Notes: generated from the sequence alone by a model not told the origin. Shown: positions 27,664-38,305, counted from the stretch's first letter. The stretch: DNA of 64,000 bases from Bradyrhizobium sp. CCGUVB1N3 (GCF_024199925.1 NZ_JANADR010000001.1:8621501-8685500); one strand, 5' to 3'. Numbers and translations are program-made.

Positions 27664-27928
27664 CGTCTCCTGGTTGGAACGGCAGGCCACCCTCGTTTGC
27701 AGGGTTCAGCCGCAAATTGTCGAAAGACCCGGTCCATTCGTTGGAGATCGCTCCCGTTCGGCGAGAAATCGTATATGGCGCGACCGATAGTATGAGAGCA
27801 GCGCGTCAACTGATTGTCGCTGAGGTCCGCATTGCGCCGCCTGAAATGTTCCTGAATGCTGGGCCGTTGCCTCACGTAATTTGCTCCTCAGTGGAATGGG
27901 ACCGCGGGGGCGATAATGAGGCAACTGC

Positions 27929-28524
27929 ATGGCGACTCGAAGAGAACTGACGGCCGCTGTGGGGCAGCGCTACAGAGAGGCGAGCCGCGCGGACAAGGCA
28001 CGAATTCTCGACGAGTTTGTGGTTGTGACGGGCTTCCACCGAAAGCATGCGATGCGCCTGCTCCGAGGCGATATCGGCAATCCTCGGTTCGCCGCACGCG
28101 TCGCCGGATTTACGAGGAAGCCGAACGAAATGCGCTGGTAGTTCTCTGGGAGGCATCGTACCGGATTTGCGGCAAGAGACTGAAAGCGCTGCTGCCGCTC
28201 TTGATCGAGTCGATGGAGCAGAGCGGGCACATGCGCCGTCCGCCGACTGGAAGGATCCGGCGCCGGGCTTTGTCGAAGCCGATCTGGTCGCCACAGCGGA
28301 CCCTCGGCCCGCGGCAGTTTTATCCAGACGCTGGTGCTCACGGATATTGCGACCGGTTCGACAGAGTGTGCGCCGTTGCTGGTGCGCGAGCAAACCTCCT
28401 CAGCACCGTGCTGACAGAACTTCGCCGACAGCTGCCGTTTTCGCTCCAGGGCATCGATACCGATAATGATTCCGTGTTCATAAACGAGACGCTGAAAAGT
28501 ACGCATACGACGAAGACCGCCTGA
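27929..28524 (+). pseudogene. ISNCY-like transposase, several frameshifts
   Basis: It begins MATRRELTAAVGQRYREASR with GFHRKHAMRLLRG, shifts near 28110 to RIYEEAERNALVVLWEASYR then LLPLLIESMEQSG, and shows DWKDPAPGFVEADLV and GIDTDNDSVFINETLK in other frames. These are in-order pieces of an integrase-core transposase. At least three shifts make it dead. Confidence 0.7.
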
Positions 28525-28575
28525 TTGACGCATGCGCGCGGGCACGGCGAGCTCTATGGTGGCGTTGCGTGAAGG

Positions 28576-29271
28576 TCAGGCAGCCTGCTGATCGGCGGGC
28601 TTGTCGGCTTGGCGCAGGAGCTTCCATTCCCAGGGCAGCAGTTCGTGCAGGCGCGATGCGGGAAGATCGGCGATACGGGCGAGGACGTCGGCGAGCCAAG
28701 CCTTGGGATCGACGTCGTTGAGGCGACAGGTCGTGATCATCGTCAGCATGATGGCGGCACGGTCGGCGCCACGCCGGCTGCCGGCGAAGGTCCAGTTGCG
28801 CCTTCCCAATGCGATGCCTCTCAATGCGCGCTCAGCACAATTGTTGGTCAAGCAGATCCTGCCATCGTCGAGGAAGCGGGCGAAGTCGTCCCAGCGCCTG
28901 AGCATGTAGTTGATCGGCTTCAGGACCTCGGAGGAGCGCGAGAGGGTTTCGCGCTCACGCAGCAACCAAGCGTGCATGTCCTCGAGAAGCGGCTTGCTCT
29001 TTTCCTGGCGCACGGCGCGCCGCTCGTCGGCGCCGCAGCCGTTGATGGCGCGCTCGATCTCGAACAACGCATCAAGGCGTCTGACCGCCTCCAGCGCGAT
29101 CGGAGAGACCGGTTTGCCCTTCTTACCTTCCCGAGCTTTTTTCTCGATGTCAGCCAGCTCGAAGAAGCCCCGCCGCGCATGGGCAAAGCAAAACGCCGGC
29201 GTAATCGGCAGCACCTTCTTCTGCGGGTCGAACAGCGGCTCGAAGCGTTGTAGCAATCGGCTTGCAGGATA
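28576..29271 (-). pseudogene. IS66 TnpC, C-terminal part (split by RIT element)
   Basis: The frame from YPASRLLQRFEPLFDPQKKV through AFCFAHARRGFFELADIEKK, DGRICLTNNCAERALRG and MLTMITTCRLNDVDPKAWLA is the DDE half of IS66 TnpC. Its upstream part lies at 33098-33237 and 34529-35376. Removing the RIT and the IS110-type element gives one TnpC in a consistent order. Confidence 0.88.
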
Positions 29272-29413
29272 CCGGCTAATCGCGAGGTGGCAGTAATGTG
29301 AAGGAACGTCGGCTCGGCGCGTGAACATCGAGAAATTCCGCGGATTCCGTGCGGGCTTTGCTCCGCATTATTTCTCGGCGACCTTTGCAGTCTTTTGACC
29401 AGCAGAGGAGTCG

Positions 29414-30646
29414 ATGGTGCTGAAATCCAATGAAGACCTGATCGCGGAGCTCAAGGCCGTACTGGCCGGCCAGCGCTATCACCCGAGGACGATCAGTAAC
29501 TACTGCGGGTGCGCGCGCAGATTCCTCGATTATCTCGAACGGCGAGAAATCCAGGTTGAGAACGTGACCGAGGCGCTGGTGTCGACATACATAAGCCATG
29601 CGAGTGGGATGTTGCGCAAACGCCATGGTCGATCAGGGCCACACCAGCACCCGATCCCGCGCGCCGGAATCCATGCGCTGGTGCGGCTTGCGCAGGGCCA
29701 GTGGCCGCCCCCTCCGAAAGCAGCCTGCGCCGCCGAGGCGGTGCGATTTGCGATCTGCGACGAATACGAGGTCTGGCTTCATGAGGCGCGAGGCCTCGCC
29801 CCCGCCAGTATCAAAGCATTGATCTGGGAGGCCCGGCACTTCCTGACCTGGCAGTTCAGGCGGAACGGCGACAATAGCCTGACGAGCCTGGGGGTCGACG
29901 ACATCGACCGCTATATGGATATGCGCGCACCGAAGTTGACGCGCAAATCGTTGAGCGCCGTCGTAAACCGCTTACGCGCTTTGTTGCGGCATCTGCACCG
30001 GGTCGGCGGTACTGCGATCGACCTGTCGCCGCAGGTCATCGGTCCGCGGATCTACGCCTATGAGGGGGTGCCCTCGATTCTGGAGCGAGATCAGGTTGCC
30101 GCTGTCCTGAAGACTGTGAGAAAGGACAAGACCCCGAGGGGGTTGAGGGACCATGCGATCCTGCAACTGCTCGCGACCTATGGCCTGAGGTCGAGCGAAA
30201 TCTGCAACCTGCGGCTTGATGACATCAACTGGCGGGCGGAATCGATCCGCATCCGGCACACCAAGACCAAGGCCTGTTCCTTCCTGCCCCTGATGGAGCC
30301 GGTCGGCGAAGCAGTGCTTGCTTATTTACGTGCGGGGCGGCCGGCGATCGACGTCCGGGAAATCTTCATCCGCGCGCGTGCACCCTATCGCAAGCTCAAG
30401 ATGTTGGACAAGATGGTACGGCGCCGACTGCGCCAGGCCGGTGTCAAGCTGCCGGGCAAGAGCGGTGCCCATGTCTTCCGACATGCACGCGCGGTCGAAA
30501 TGTTGCGCGCATCGGTCCCGCAGAAGGTCATCGGTGATCTGCTCGGGCACCGGTCGGCGGAGTCCACGGTGCCCTATCTCAAGCTTGCCACCGAGGACCT
30601 CAGGGCCATCGCACTCGACGTGCCGGAAGCGGGGGTGCTGTCATGA
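29414..30646 (+). CDS. RIT tyrosine recombinase A
   Basis: A 410-residue phage-integrase-family protein. It has an N-terminal SAM-like core-binding domain (YHPRTISNYCGCARRFLDYL) and a catalytic domain with Arg in GLRSSEICNLRL, Lys in RHTKTK, HVFRHARA, LLGHRS and Tyr in VPYLKLA. All catalytic residues appear present. Its stop overlaps the next ATG as ATGA. The three RIT proteins are thought to act together in movement. Confidence 0.9.
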   Translation: MVLKSNEDLIAELKAVLAGQRYHPRTISNYCGCARRFLDYLERREIQVENVTEALVSTYISHASGMLRKRHGRSGPHQHPIPRAGIHALVRLAQGQWPPPPKAACAAEAVRFAICDEYEVWLHEARGLAPASIKALIWEARHFLTWQFRRNGDNSLTSLGVDDIDRYMDMRAPKLTRKSLSAVVNRLRALLRHLHRVGGTAIDLSPQVIGPRIYAYEGVPSILERDQVAAVLKTVRKDKTPRGLRDHAILQLLATYGLRSSEICNLRLDDINWRAESIRIRHTKTKACSFLPLMEPVGEAVLAYLRAGRPAIDVREIFIRARAPYRKLKMLDKMVRRRLRQAGVKLPGKSGAHVFRHARAVEMLRASVPQKVIGDLLGHRSAESTVPYLKLATEDLRAIALDVPEAGVLS

Positions 30647-32007
30647 CAACATGGCCCGATCCCGAGCGGCAGTTGATCGCGCGCTATCTGGCAGGGCTTA
30701 GCCTGCGACACGCCGACAGCCGCGCCTCTTACAGGCAGGTGCTGAACAGCTTCCAGGACGTCGCTGAATGCCATGCCGAGCTCGGCAAGGATGTTCTGGT
30801 GGCTTGGCTGCAGACATTGTCCGACCATTGGATGGCGACGACGCTGCTGAACCGCACCCGCATCATCGATCGGTTCCTCGATCACCTTCTGAACATCGGA
30901 GCGATCGAGCGCAATCCCGTCACCGCCTCGTGCGAGGCATGCAATATCAAGCGATGTCGGCCGGTCTGGCGCGCACTAGCGTCGCATGACCCCGAACAGG
31001 CCCTTGCCGAACTCCGCCAGCCCAAGCCGTTCGGCAGCATGCTGGGCGGGATCATGGCCGAGCACGTCGCGCTGATGCGCAACAGAGGATACAAATACAC
31101 CTCGCAGCCCGCATGGTTCTTGCGGTTCGATCGGTTCCTGCAGTTGAATCCTGCGTTGCAGGATGAGCCGGTCGAGGTGATGCTGGAGCATTGGAAGAAG
31201 GCAAAAACCACACTCAATCACGCTGCGGAATGTGAGAAACTGGAGCGGATCCTTGCGAGGGTCCTGCGTCATAAGAATCCGTCGCTCCCGCCGCGCCGCC
31301 CGAACCCGCGTCCGCAGAAGGAATTAGCGAAACAGTGGCGCAAGCCTTACATCTATACGCCGACCGACGTGCGGCAGATGCTCGATATTGCCCGTTCCTA
31401 TCCTTCGCAACGGGCCCCGCTGCGTGCACCGAGCCTCCATGCCATGCTCCTACTGGCCTATTGCGCAGGGCTTCGGCGTGGCGAACTTGCCCGTCTCGAT
31501 CTTGGTGACGTCGACTTCCACGCCGGCACAATCACAATCCGGCAAACTAAGTTCTACAAGATGAGGATACTGCCGTTGCCCGACAGCGCAATCGCCGAGC
31601 TTCGGGCTTATCTCGATTTGCGGCGGCAGGCCGGTGCACCGCAGGACCCGCACTCCGCCCTGTTCTGGCACGAGGGGCGCAACGCCCGCTACACAAAGCA
31701 GGTCATCGCCTTGTTGCTCGTCGACGTGATCCGTCGAGCGGGGCTGAAGCCGCCAGAAGGGCGAACGGGTCCCCGTCTTCATGACCTGCGCCACTCAATG
31801 GTCGTGCACCGTATCCTCGAATGGTACCGCTCGGGCATCAATCCGCATGACCGGCTGCCGTTCCTCGCGACATATCTCGGCCATAAGGATATCCACTCCA
31901 CCCTCGTCTACATCACTGTTACACAAGACCTGCTGCATCTTGCGAACGAGCGGTTTAGGGCCGTAGGCGCGCCATGCCTCGATCTGGGGCAGGAGGTGCG
32001 GCCATGA
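30643..32007 (+). CDS. RIT tyrosine recombinase B
   Basis: A 454-residue tyrosine recombinase, the largest of the trio. Catalytic signatures are GLRRGELARLDL (Arg), TIRQTKFYKMRILPL (Lys), RLHDLRHSMVVHR (H-x-x-R), YLGHKD and STLVYITVT (Tyr). An extra N-terminal region of about 150 residues with WFLRFDRFLQLN separates it from the shorter XerC type. It is coupled to both neighbours by 4-bp overlaps. Confidence 0.9.
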   Translation: MTTWPDPERQLIARYLAGLSLRHADSRASYRQVLNSFQDVAECHAELGKDVLVAWLQTLSDHWMATTLLNRTRIIDRFLDHLLNIGAIERNPVTASCEACNIKRCRPVWRALASHDPEQALAELRQPKPFGSMLGGIMAEHVALMRNRGYKYTSQPAWFLRFDRFLQLNPALQDEPVEVMLEHWKKAKTTLNHAAECEKLERILARVLRHKNPSLPPRRPNPRPQKELAKQWRKPYIYTPTDVRQMLDIARSYPSQRAPLRAPSLHAMLLLAYCAGLRRGELARLDLGDVDFHAGTITIRQTKFYKMRILPLPDSAIAELRAYLDLRRQAGAPQDPHSALFWHEGRNARYTKQVIALLLVDVIRRAGLKPPEGRTGPRLHDLRHSMVVHRILEWYRSGINPHDRLPFLATYLGHKDIHSTLVYITVTQDLLHLANERFRAVGAPCLDLGQEVRP

Positions 32008-33008
32008 ACAAGGCGAACGCGTTCCCGGATTTGATGCGTGCGTTCTTCTACGAATGGCTCGTCGAGCAACGCAATGCATCGATCCACACGGTCCGGTCCT
32101 ATCGTGACACCTGGCGGCTGTTCCTGCGGTTCGTCGCACAGCGCACGGAAAAGAAGGTGGCGGTGATCACACTGGCCGATCTGACTGCCGACGGGGTGGC
32201 TGCCTTCCTCGGTCACGCCGAGCACGACCGCGGCGGTACGATCGGCACGCGCAACTGCAGGCTTGCCGCGATCCGCAGCTTCTTCAACTTCGTCGCGACC
32301 AAGGACCCCGCATCGATCGCTCAGTGCGTGGAAATCCTTCACATCCCGGTCAAGCGGGCGCCGGTATCGGAACCCTGTTATCTGGACCCGGCGGAGGTAG
32401 CAGCGATCCTTGCCCAGCCGGACCGCTCCACGCTCGAAGGCATACGCGATCACGCACTGCTCTCGTTCCTCTACAACAGCGGGGCACGGATACAGGAGGC
32501 TCTCGATCTGTGTCCCGGGGCGATCCGGTTCGATAGCCCAAGTTGCGTTCGTCTTACCGGCAAGGGCCGCAAGGAACGCATCTGCCCACTCTGGCCGGAA
32601 ACCGTGCTGTTGCTGAAAAAGCTGCTGGAGCGACAGCCGCGTGCATTGGACCAGCGGCTGTTCGTCAACCGCTATAGCGAGCCGCTCAGCGCATCCGGCG
32701 TTCGGTTCAAGCTTGCTGCCTACGTGAAGGCGGCGGCCGAAACCACACCAACGTTGCGGACTAAGCATGTGACGCCGCACAGCTTCCGACACGCCACCGC
32801 CGTACACCTCGTCTCGGCGGGAGTCGACGTCACCGTTATCCGTAGCTGGCTTGGTCATGTGAGCCTCGACACCACCAATCACTATGCCAGGGCCAATCTG
32901 GAAACGAAGCGAAAGGCGCTGGAACAGGTCAGTGCTCCGGAATCGGTACGACATCCCCCGTCATGGAAGCGGGATACGAGCCTGCTCGCCTGGCTCGACA
33001 CGCTCTGA
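32004..33008 (+). CDS. RIT tyrosine recombinase C
   Basis: A 334-residue XerC/D-like recombinase starting MNKANAFPDLMRAFFYEWLV. The SAM-like domain (ASIHTVRSYRDTWRLFLRFV) precedes the catalytic residues in NSGARIQEALDL, GKGRKERICPLW, HSFRHATAVHLV, LGHVSLDTTNHYARA. The ATG at 32004 overlaps the upstream stop; the open frame before it is the end of gene B. It appears intact. Confidence 0.9.
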   Translation: MNKANAFPDLMRAFFYEWLVEQRNASIHTVRSYRDTWRLFLRFVAQRTEKKVAVITLADLTADGVAAFLGHAEHDRGGTIGTRNCRLAAIRSFFNFVATKDPASIAQCVEILHIPVKRAPVSEPCYLDPAEVAAILAQPDRSTLEGIRDHALLSFLYNSGARIQEALDLCPGAIRFDSPSCVRLTGKGRKERICPLWPETVLLLKKLLERQPRALDQRLFVNRYSEPLSASGVRFKLAAYVKAAAETTPTLRTKHVTPHSFRHATAVHLVSAGVDVTVIRSWLGHVSLDTTNHYARANLETKRKALEQVSAPESVRHPPSWKRDTSLLAWLDTL

Positions 33009-33097
33009 AATAATGTGAAGGAACGTCAATCAAAGACAGCATCAATCCCGCATCCGGCGGCGTTCCTTCACATTACTGCCACCTCGCGATTAGCCGG

Positions 33098-33237
33098 CAA
33101 ATGACGAGCTCGCCATTTGCCGGCGAAGGCGGCCAGATGCTTCTGGGGATGCTCGCCTCGTCGGTCGCTCGAGGCGTAATAGAGCGCCGCCGGCGGCGTG
33201 GGGCCGGCGAAGGGCCGGTCATCCCGCACATAATGAG
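33098..33237 (-). pseudogene. IS66 TnpC, middle fragment
   Basis: The reverse strand encodes YVRDDRPFAGPTPPAALYYA, SSDRRGEHPQKHLAAFAGK, the TnpC stretch that follows TGRIWTY. It is trapped between the RIT element and the IS110-type element. Confidence 0.8.
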
Positions 33238-34528
33238 ATGGACGGTCCCCGCCCTGATAAGCTCCGAACGCATCCAAGAAGGAGGACAAGCTATGCCTAT
33301 CATGACAATCGGGCTCGATATCTCGAAAAGCTGGTTTCAAATCCACTGGATCACAGAGGATGGAGAAATTATCCGCAAGAAGCTCGCTCGCGGGAAGGTT
33401 CTCGATTTCTTTTCACGGCTTCCAAGTTGTCTCGTCGGTCTTGAGGCTTGCGGCAGCGCTCATCATTGGGCTCGTGAACTAATAAAGCTTGGACACAAAG
33501 CACGTCTTATGCCGGCCCGCTATGTACGAGCCTACGTAAAGACAAACAAGCATGATGCCGCGGATGCGGAGGCGTGCTGGGAAGCCGTCCAACGCCCCGG
33601 CATGCGCTTTGTCCCTATAAAAACGGTCGAACAGCAGGGAATTTTAATGCTACATCGCACGCGCGATTTGCTCATTCGACAACGCACAGGCGCGATAAAT
33701 GCTCTGCGTGGTCATTTGGGCGAGTTGGGCATCGTGGCCGGAAAGGGAAAAGCGAACGCGAGAGAGCTCATGACACTCGTGGATGTTGATGAGCGCATTC
33801 CACAGAGCGCGCGTAGCGCCCTGTCAATCCTTGTCGATCAGATCGAAGACCTTGAGCTTCACATTGAAGGCTACGAAAGGATGATTCTTGCAACCGCCAA
33901 AGACAATGAAGTCTGTCGGCGTCTCATGAAGGTAGTAGGCATCGGCCCATATGCTGCCACCGCGCTGGCGGCATCGGTCGACCATCCACAACAGTTCGCT
34001 TCGGCAAGGCATTTCGCTGCCTGGCTTGGATTAGTACCGAAGCAGCATTCGACCGGGGGTAAGGAGCGTTTGGGTGGTATCAGTAAGCGCGGCGACGGCT
34101 ACATTCGTAAATTGCTGATACATGGCGCCCGAGCAGCCGTTCATCGCGTCCGTATCCATCAAGTCACCAATACCTGGATAGCAGAGCTGCTCGGCAGGCG
34201 TCCCTTCAATGTCGTGACGGTTGCGCTTGCTCACAAAACGGCCCGGATTGCTTGGGCGATTATGGCCAGCGGTGAAGATTACTGCGCGCGAGTATAAAAC
34301 GAGCGTGGTTCCGTTTGCGAGGGCGGAAGCAGAGTGATGGCAACCGGTCGGACCGGGGTCGGCTAAGCCCGTTGGACCTATCGAGCTTCAGAGCTCGTCA
34401 ACGTAATTGGGCGCCGATCCGCGGATCTCATCAAGGCTCGTGGCATTGCCATAAAGCCGGATAGATAGCTGCAAACGATCGTTAGTCAGAACAAAGCAAA
34501 TGTACCTTGCAAAGCGGGGACCGTCCAT
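33238..34528 (+). mobile_element. IS110-family (IS1111-like) element inside IS66 tnpC
   Basis: ATGGACGGTCCCCGC at 33238-33252 is repeated inverted at 34514-34528. Sub-terminal repeats of this kind mark the IS1111 group. The element carries one transposase and about 230 bp of 3' non-coding DNA. It separates TGRIWTY (34529 side) from VRDDRPF (33237 side) of TnpC. Confidence 0.75.
33293..34297 (+). CDS. IS110-family transposase (IS1111 group)
   Basis: From the ATG at 33293 (MPIMTIGLDISKSWFQIHWI), with AAGGAGGA upstream, this 334-residue protein has the DEDD domain start, TNKHDAADAEACWEAVQRPG and the C-terminal domain (LMKVVGIGPYAATALAASVD, LGLVPKQHSTGGKERLGGIS). The frame opens earlier at 33101, but that part is antisense to tnpC. 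The gene looks intact. Confidence 0.9.
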   Translation: MPIMTIGLDISKSWFQIHWITEDGEIIRKKLARGKVLDFFSRLPSCLVGLEACGSAHHWARELIKLGHKARLMPARYVRAYVKTNKHDAADAEACWEAVQRPGMRFVPIKTVEQQGILMLHRTRDLLIRQRTGAINALRGHLGELGIVAGKGKANARELMTLVDVDERIPQSARSALSILVDQIEDLELHIEGYERMILATAKDNEVCRRLMKVVGIGPYAATALAASVDHPQQFASARHFAAWLGLVPKQHSTGGKERLGGISKRGDGYIRKLLIHGARAAVHRVRIHQVTNTWIAELLGRRPFNVVTVALAHKTARIAWAIMASGEDYCARV

Positions 34529-35376
34529 AGATAAGTCCAGATCCGCCCGGTCGTGCACTTGCCCTTCGCCAGGATACGGATGGTGGTGTCGTCGCCATGG
34601 AGGCGCTCGGCAGCGAGCACATGGCGTTCGATCAGGTGGAAGAGCGGCATGACGGTGAAGGTCCCGTGGCCGACCTGGTCGGCCAGCGTCGACAACGGCA
34701 GGTCGATCCCCTCGCACTTGAAGCGCGCACTCTGCCGATTGAGCGGGATATGCATGCCGAACTTATCGAACAGGATCGTCGCCAGCAATTGTGGGCCGAT
34801 GAAGCCGCGCGGCGTGGCATGGAACGGCGCGGGCGGCTGGCTGATCTTCTCGCAATCGCGGCAGGTGAACTTCTCGCGTACCGTCTCGATCAGCTTGAAG
34901 CGGCGCGGGATCTCCTCCAGCGTCTTGGTCACATCCTCACCGATCTTCGCCAGCCGGGATCCTCCGCAGCAGGCACAGGTCGTTGGAGCCTCAATGACCA
35001 CGCGCTCGCGTTCGATGTCATCCGGCCATGGCTTGCGCACCGGCCGCTTGCGCATGAAGGGGCGGACCTTCTGCGTCTTCGCCGCTGCGGCCTGCGCGGC
35101 AAGCTCATCCTCGCTCGCCGTGATGACGAGTTCTTCAAGCTCCAACTCCAACTGCTCGAGCAGCCGTGCTGTGCGCTCGGAGCGCTGCCCGTACAGTTCG
35201 CGTTTGAGCTTCTCGATCCGCAGCTCGAGATGCGCGATCAGCGCCTCGTTGTCCGACAGCTCCGCCCGCGCACTGGCAGCCACCGCCTCGGCTTGCAACC
35301 GCGCCTCACGCTCGGCCTGCAGCGCCGCCAGGGCACTCACAAGGTCCGATGGAAGATCGTCCGGCTTCGATATCAT
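34529..35376 (-). pseudogene. IS66 TnpC, N-terminal part
   Basis: The frame begins MISKPDDLPSDLVSALAALQ, carries the leucine-rich coiled region, the zinc motif CACCGG..C..C and HGDDTTIRILAKGKCTTGRI then WTY. After that it enters the IS110-type element and stops at 34486. It overlaps nothing else; tnpB lies 47 bp upstream. Confidence 0.88.
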
Positions 35377-35423
35377 GAAGCCATTGAATCAGATCAAGCA
35401 GCAGATTCAAACCCGTAAAACGG

Positions 35424-35771
35424 CTATCCGACCCGCGCCGGACGCTGGGTTTCTTGTGGGTTGCGCCAATCGATCCCGGACAACAGATAGCTCAACTGCG
35501 CCGGCGAGATCGTTACCGAATCACCGGCAACCGATGGCCAGATGAACCTTCCTCTCTCGAGTCTTTTGGTAAACAGGCATGCTCCCTGGCCATCGTGCCA
35601 GATCATCTTCACAAGATCGCTGCGGCGACCGCGGAAGACGAACAGATGACCGCTGAGCGGGTCTTTGCGCAGCACCTCCTGCACTTGGAGTGCCAACGAC
35701 GGAAAGCCTCTGCGCATATCCGTGTAGCCTGTCGCGAGCCACACTCGCGCGCCTGTCGGAACCGGGATCAT
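35424..35771 (-). CDS. tnpB: IS66 TnpB (Orf2)
   Basis: A 115-residue IS66 Orf2 protein: [20 protein letters not shown] and [20 protein letters not shown] are the family signature. TnpB is needed with TnpA and TnpC for IS66 movement; its biochemical role is not settled. It overlaps tnpA by 4 bp and appears complete. Confidence 0.93.
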   Translation of the reverse strand: MIPVPTGARVWLATGYTDMRRGFPSLALQVQEVLRKDPLSGHLFVFRGRRSDLVKMIWHDGQGACLFTKRLERGRFIWPSVAGDSVTISPAQLSYLLSGIDWRNPQETQRPARVG

Positions 35772-36220
35772 CGGCGCACCAGAGCATCGAGAACTCGACG
35801 CAGCGCGTCTCCATCAACGTCGCCATCGACCCGGATGCGATGTCCGCTACCAAGATCAATCTCGATGATGCCCTGGATCCTCCGCCGACGCGCCGGCGCC
35901 GTCGTCAATGACGCTTCGACCACATCCCGCGGCGGTACAGACGGCCCAATCTCGACCGGCACTAACGGCGCTATACTCGTCTCACCGTGCTTGCAAAGCT
36001 CTTTGCGCCACCTGAACAGCTGGCTCACATGAAGGCCGGCCATGCGAGCCACCTCGGAAACAGTGGCTCCGGGCTCGAGCGATGCTGCAACTAGCCGTTC
36101 CTTCTCATCCTGCGACCACCGACGCCGCCGCTCGACCGATGTGATCACCTCTGCCCGCGAAATCGTCATAGCGCTTCTCCTAGGATTGCCCCTAGGACCT
36201 GCAGCGTTCGCGTCCGTCAA
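35768..36220 (-). CDS. tnpA: IS66 TnpA (Orf1, HTH)
   Basis: A 150-residue protein with an HTH_Tnp_1-type domain: [20 protein letters not shown] and [20 protein letters not shown]. The C-terminal part ends in the [16 protein letters not shown] region usual for IS66 Orf1. It appears complete, but the element is immobile without an intact TnpC. Confidence 0.92.
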   Translation of the reverse strand: MTDANAAGPRGNPRRSAMTISRAEVITSVERRRRWSQDEKERLVAASLEPGATVSEVARMAGLHVSQLFRWRKELCKHGETSIAPLVPVEIGPSVPPRDVVEASLTTAPARRRRIQGIIEIDLGSGHRIRVDGDVDGDALRRVLDALVRR

Positions 36221-36289
36221 ACAAGGCGGCCCTCAACGGAGGAATACGCTGAAAACGTACTGTGAGGGGGCGAACATTGTCTTCACGCG

Positions 36290-36362
36290 TTGCCGACTGG
36301 GCGAGCGTCGCCACACTGCTCCAGACGGCGAAGATGAACCACGTCGATCCGTTCGCCTGGCT
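36290..36362 (+). pseudogene. IS66 TnpC C-terminal remnant
   Basis: Reads ADWASVATLLQTAKMNHVDP then FAWLRRL, nearly the same as the remnant at 4949-5020. It is on the opposite strand to the IS66 element just to its left and belongs to a different copy. Confidence 0.7.
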
Positions 36363-36628
36363 CAGGCGGTTGAGACCCCTGATGGCCGCATGCAAGAGCT
36401 TGGCATCAGTCGGAAAGGTGATGGCCTTCGGTTGCACCGTGGTGTCGACGGTGACCCGCTTGAGGTCCTGGCCGCGTAACGCGCCCGGCCGCGTGCGCCA
36501 CCCGCAGGCTCTCAGCCAGCAGCAGCTCCAGCTTGTCGCCGAGCCGCTTGCGCCAATGGCTCAGGTCCGAGCGCTCGTGCGGGAAGGTGTGCTGGAAGAA
36601 CTCTTCGCCGGTGAAGAACTGTCGAGTG
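36363..36628 (-). pseudogene. IS5-family transposase fragment
   Basis: The reverse strand reads FFTGEEFFQHTFPHERSDLS, HWRKRLGDKLELLLAESLRV and, one frame over, QPKAITFPTDAKLLHAAIRG. These are consecutive blocks of IS5-type transposases. The N-terminus is replaced by a group II intron 3' end. Confidence 0.75.
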
Positions 36629-37075
36629 GGCCGAGGGAGTTTCACCCTCAGCCCCTCACAGAACCGGACATGATACTCTCGCATCATCCGGCTCTTGTCA
36701 CCCAACCGTTGCGTGACCAAGGCGCGTCCAGTGGACGAAGAATGAGGGATTGCGCTTCGCAATGCTGTTCAGTCGCCGCAGCTCCGTCCCCGGTGCCTTT
36801 TGAACGACTTGTACTTCCGCCGGAGCCAGGCCCCGAGACGTTCATCAAAGTACGTGAACAGCTTCCACATTTCCGTTGGATAGAAACGCCCATAATACTG
36901 CCACCACCCTTGAAGGATCGGATTGAGTATTCGGGCTATATCAGCCAACGGAAGCGGCGCATGCTGTGGCAGGCGCCAGCTCCTTATCCGCTCCCGCATG
37001 CGTTTGAGCGCCTGCGGGCTAACTGCGGGAAGGAAGCGCGTGAAGAGCTTTCCCCAACGGTTCTTCGCCCTACGG
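36629..37075 (-). mobile_element. group II intron 3' part with maturase end
   Basis: The reverse strand encodes NRWGKLFTRFLPAVSPQALK, RMRERIRSWRL and ILNPILQGWWQYYGRFYPTE, the maturase X domain of a bacterial group II intron. A 34-nt domain V (GAGCCGG...CCGGTTC) lies at 36661-36694. The 5' domains and the RT core are absent. It sits at the truncated end of the IS5 fragment. Confidence 0.75.
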
Positions 37076-37279
37076 GGGTGACAGCAGCGTCTGCCGGTGT
37101 GTCAGCGCGCTCGTTAGGCGCCCTAGATAAAGAGGCCTCGAAGCGTGGGTTGTTCTTAGAGCCAGAGCAACGATCGATATCCATCCGGATATTCCCGCGT
37201 TAAATGTCACTTAACTGACGTTGTCTACCCTCATTTCGTGGGATTGGTAAACTCGCTTATATGGATGTGGGGCACATCC

Positions 37280-37757
37280 AGTTTGTGGATAAATAACCTA
37301 GCGCTGCGCGAACTGGAGGTGCCATCGGTTTGCGACCATTGTCGCCAATGGCAGTCATGATCCGTGCCGGTTCTCGCGCCTTGAGGATGGCCACGATGGC
37401 GTCAGGCTTGGTCCGTTCGAAATACGGGTCGATAAATTTGTCACGACAGCCCTTCGGCGCTTCGACAATCGGGATGTGGCGTTTCTCGGTCCGCTCCGTC
37501 ACCCAGCGTTGAAACTGATTGGCGATGCCGCGCAGTGTGTCTCGGGTCATCGGTTATAGCTGGCGATAGGTATTGAAAAGGCCGACCACCCGCTCGGACT
37601 GCTGGAACGGTTGAATCAACTGGTGGATGCGTGCCATGTCGACGCCTTTCTCGGGTCCTGGCGTGCGTATCAATGAATTCTGAAGGAGATCGCCTATGTC
37701 CGCTGTCCGGGCCAGAACGGAAGGGCGCGGTGCGCGGTCAACCCGACGCGAGCACAT
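37280..37757 (-). pseudogene. decayed fragment of an unknown rhizobial protein family
   Basis: The main frame reads MTRDTLRGIANQFQRWVTER, IPIVEAPKGCRDKFIDPYFE and AILKAREPARIMTAIGDNG. One frame over it continues ANRWHLQFAQR and then stops. Upstream, MARIHQLIQPFQQSERVVGL forms a second piece. This looks like the start of a longer protein seen beside rhizobial IS elements. I cannot name its function. Confidence 0.45.
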
Positions 37758-38305
37758 CGAATCGGTCCGATGACCGGCATCGGGAGGCTTCGAAATCGAT
37801 GTAGCGGAGAGTCTCAGCAGGTGAAGTGTTTAAGCGACGCGAGCCTAAGCCTCCAATCTGTCGGTTCGATAAAAGCGCTGATGGTGTTTGTCGACTTCGC
37901 TGACGCACCCGGCGCCTTCGGGAGCACGGAAGGGGTGGCCGATCACCTCACTGGGCCCGTGCGGGGTGACGATCACTCTGCCAGCTTGTTTGGGTGATAC
38001 ATCAGTTCCGAGTTACAGAAACATCGCGCTGCGATGCCGAGGGGCGCTTGACGTGTGGCACGCTGCGACAGTGGCTGGAATCCGGACGGCAGATTCGGCG
38101 CTGACCGAATATTCGCGAACAGCGATTAAGCCGATGCGGCGAGATCGTTTTGGCCAATAACGCATTTCTCTCAATTTGTCCTGGTCGGCAGGCAGCACCG
38201 TCTATCCGAGAGCGCTACGCAAAAATCTGCGACCGGAAGAGCGTGCGTTGGTCATCTTTGAGTAGGCACGACCCAGCTCTCTAGGGATGGCTTTCCTAGT
38301 CCTCC

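Larger units (their letters stand above)
29272..33097 (+). mobile_element. RIT element (three tyrosine recombinases)
   Basis: A 3826-bp element with perfect 37-bp inverted repeats at 29272-29308 and 33061-33097; their inner part reads TAATGTGAAGGAACG. A further direct copy of this inner word is at 33011. Three coupled tyrosine-recombinase genes fill it, the defining layout of Recombinase-In-Trio elements. It splits the IS66 tnpC gene. Confidence 0.88.

Noticed and set aside
33101..33292. N-terminal extension of the IS110-type transposase
   Set aside because: These codons are antisense to the IS66 TnpC fragment and lie partly outside the element's inverted repeat.
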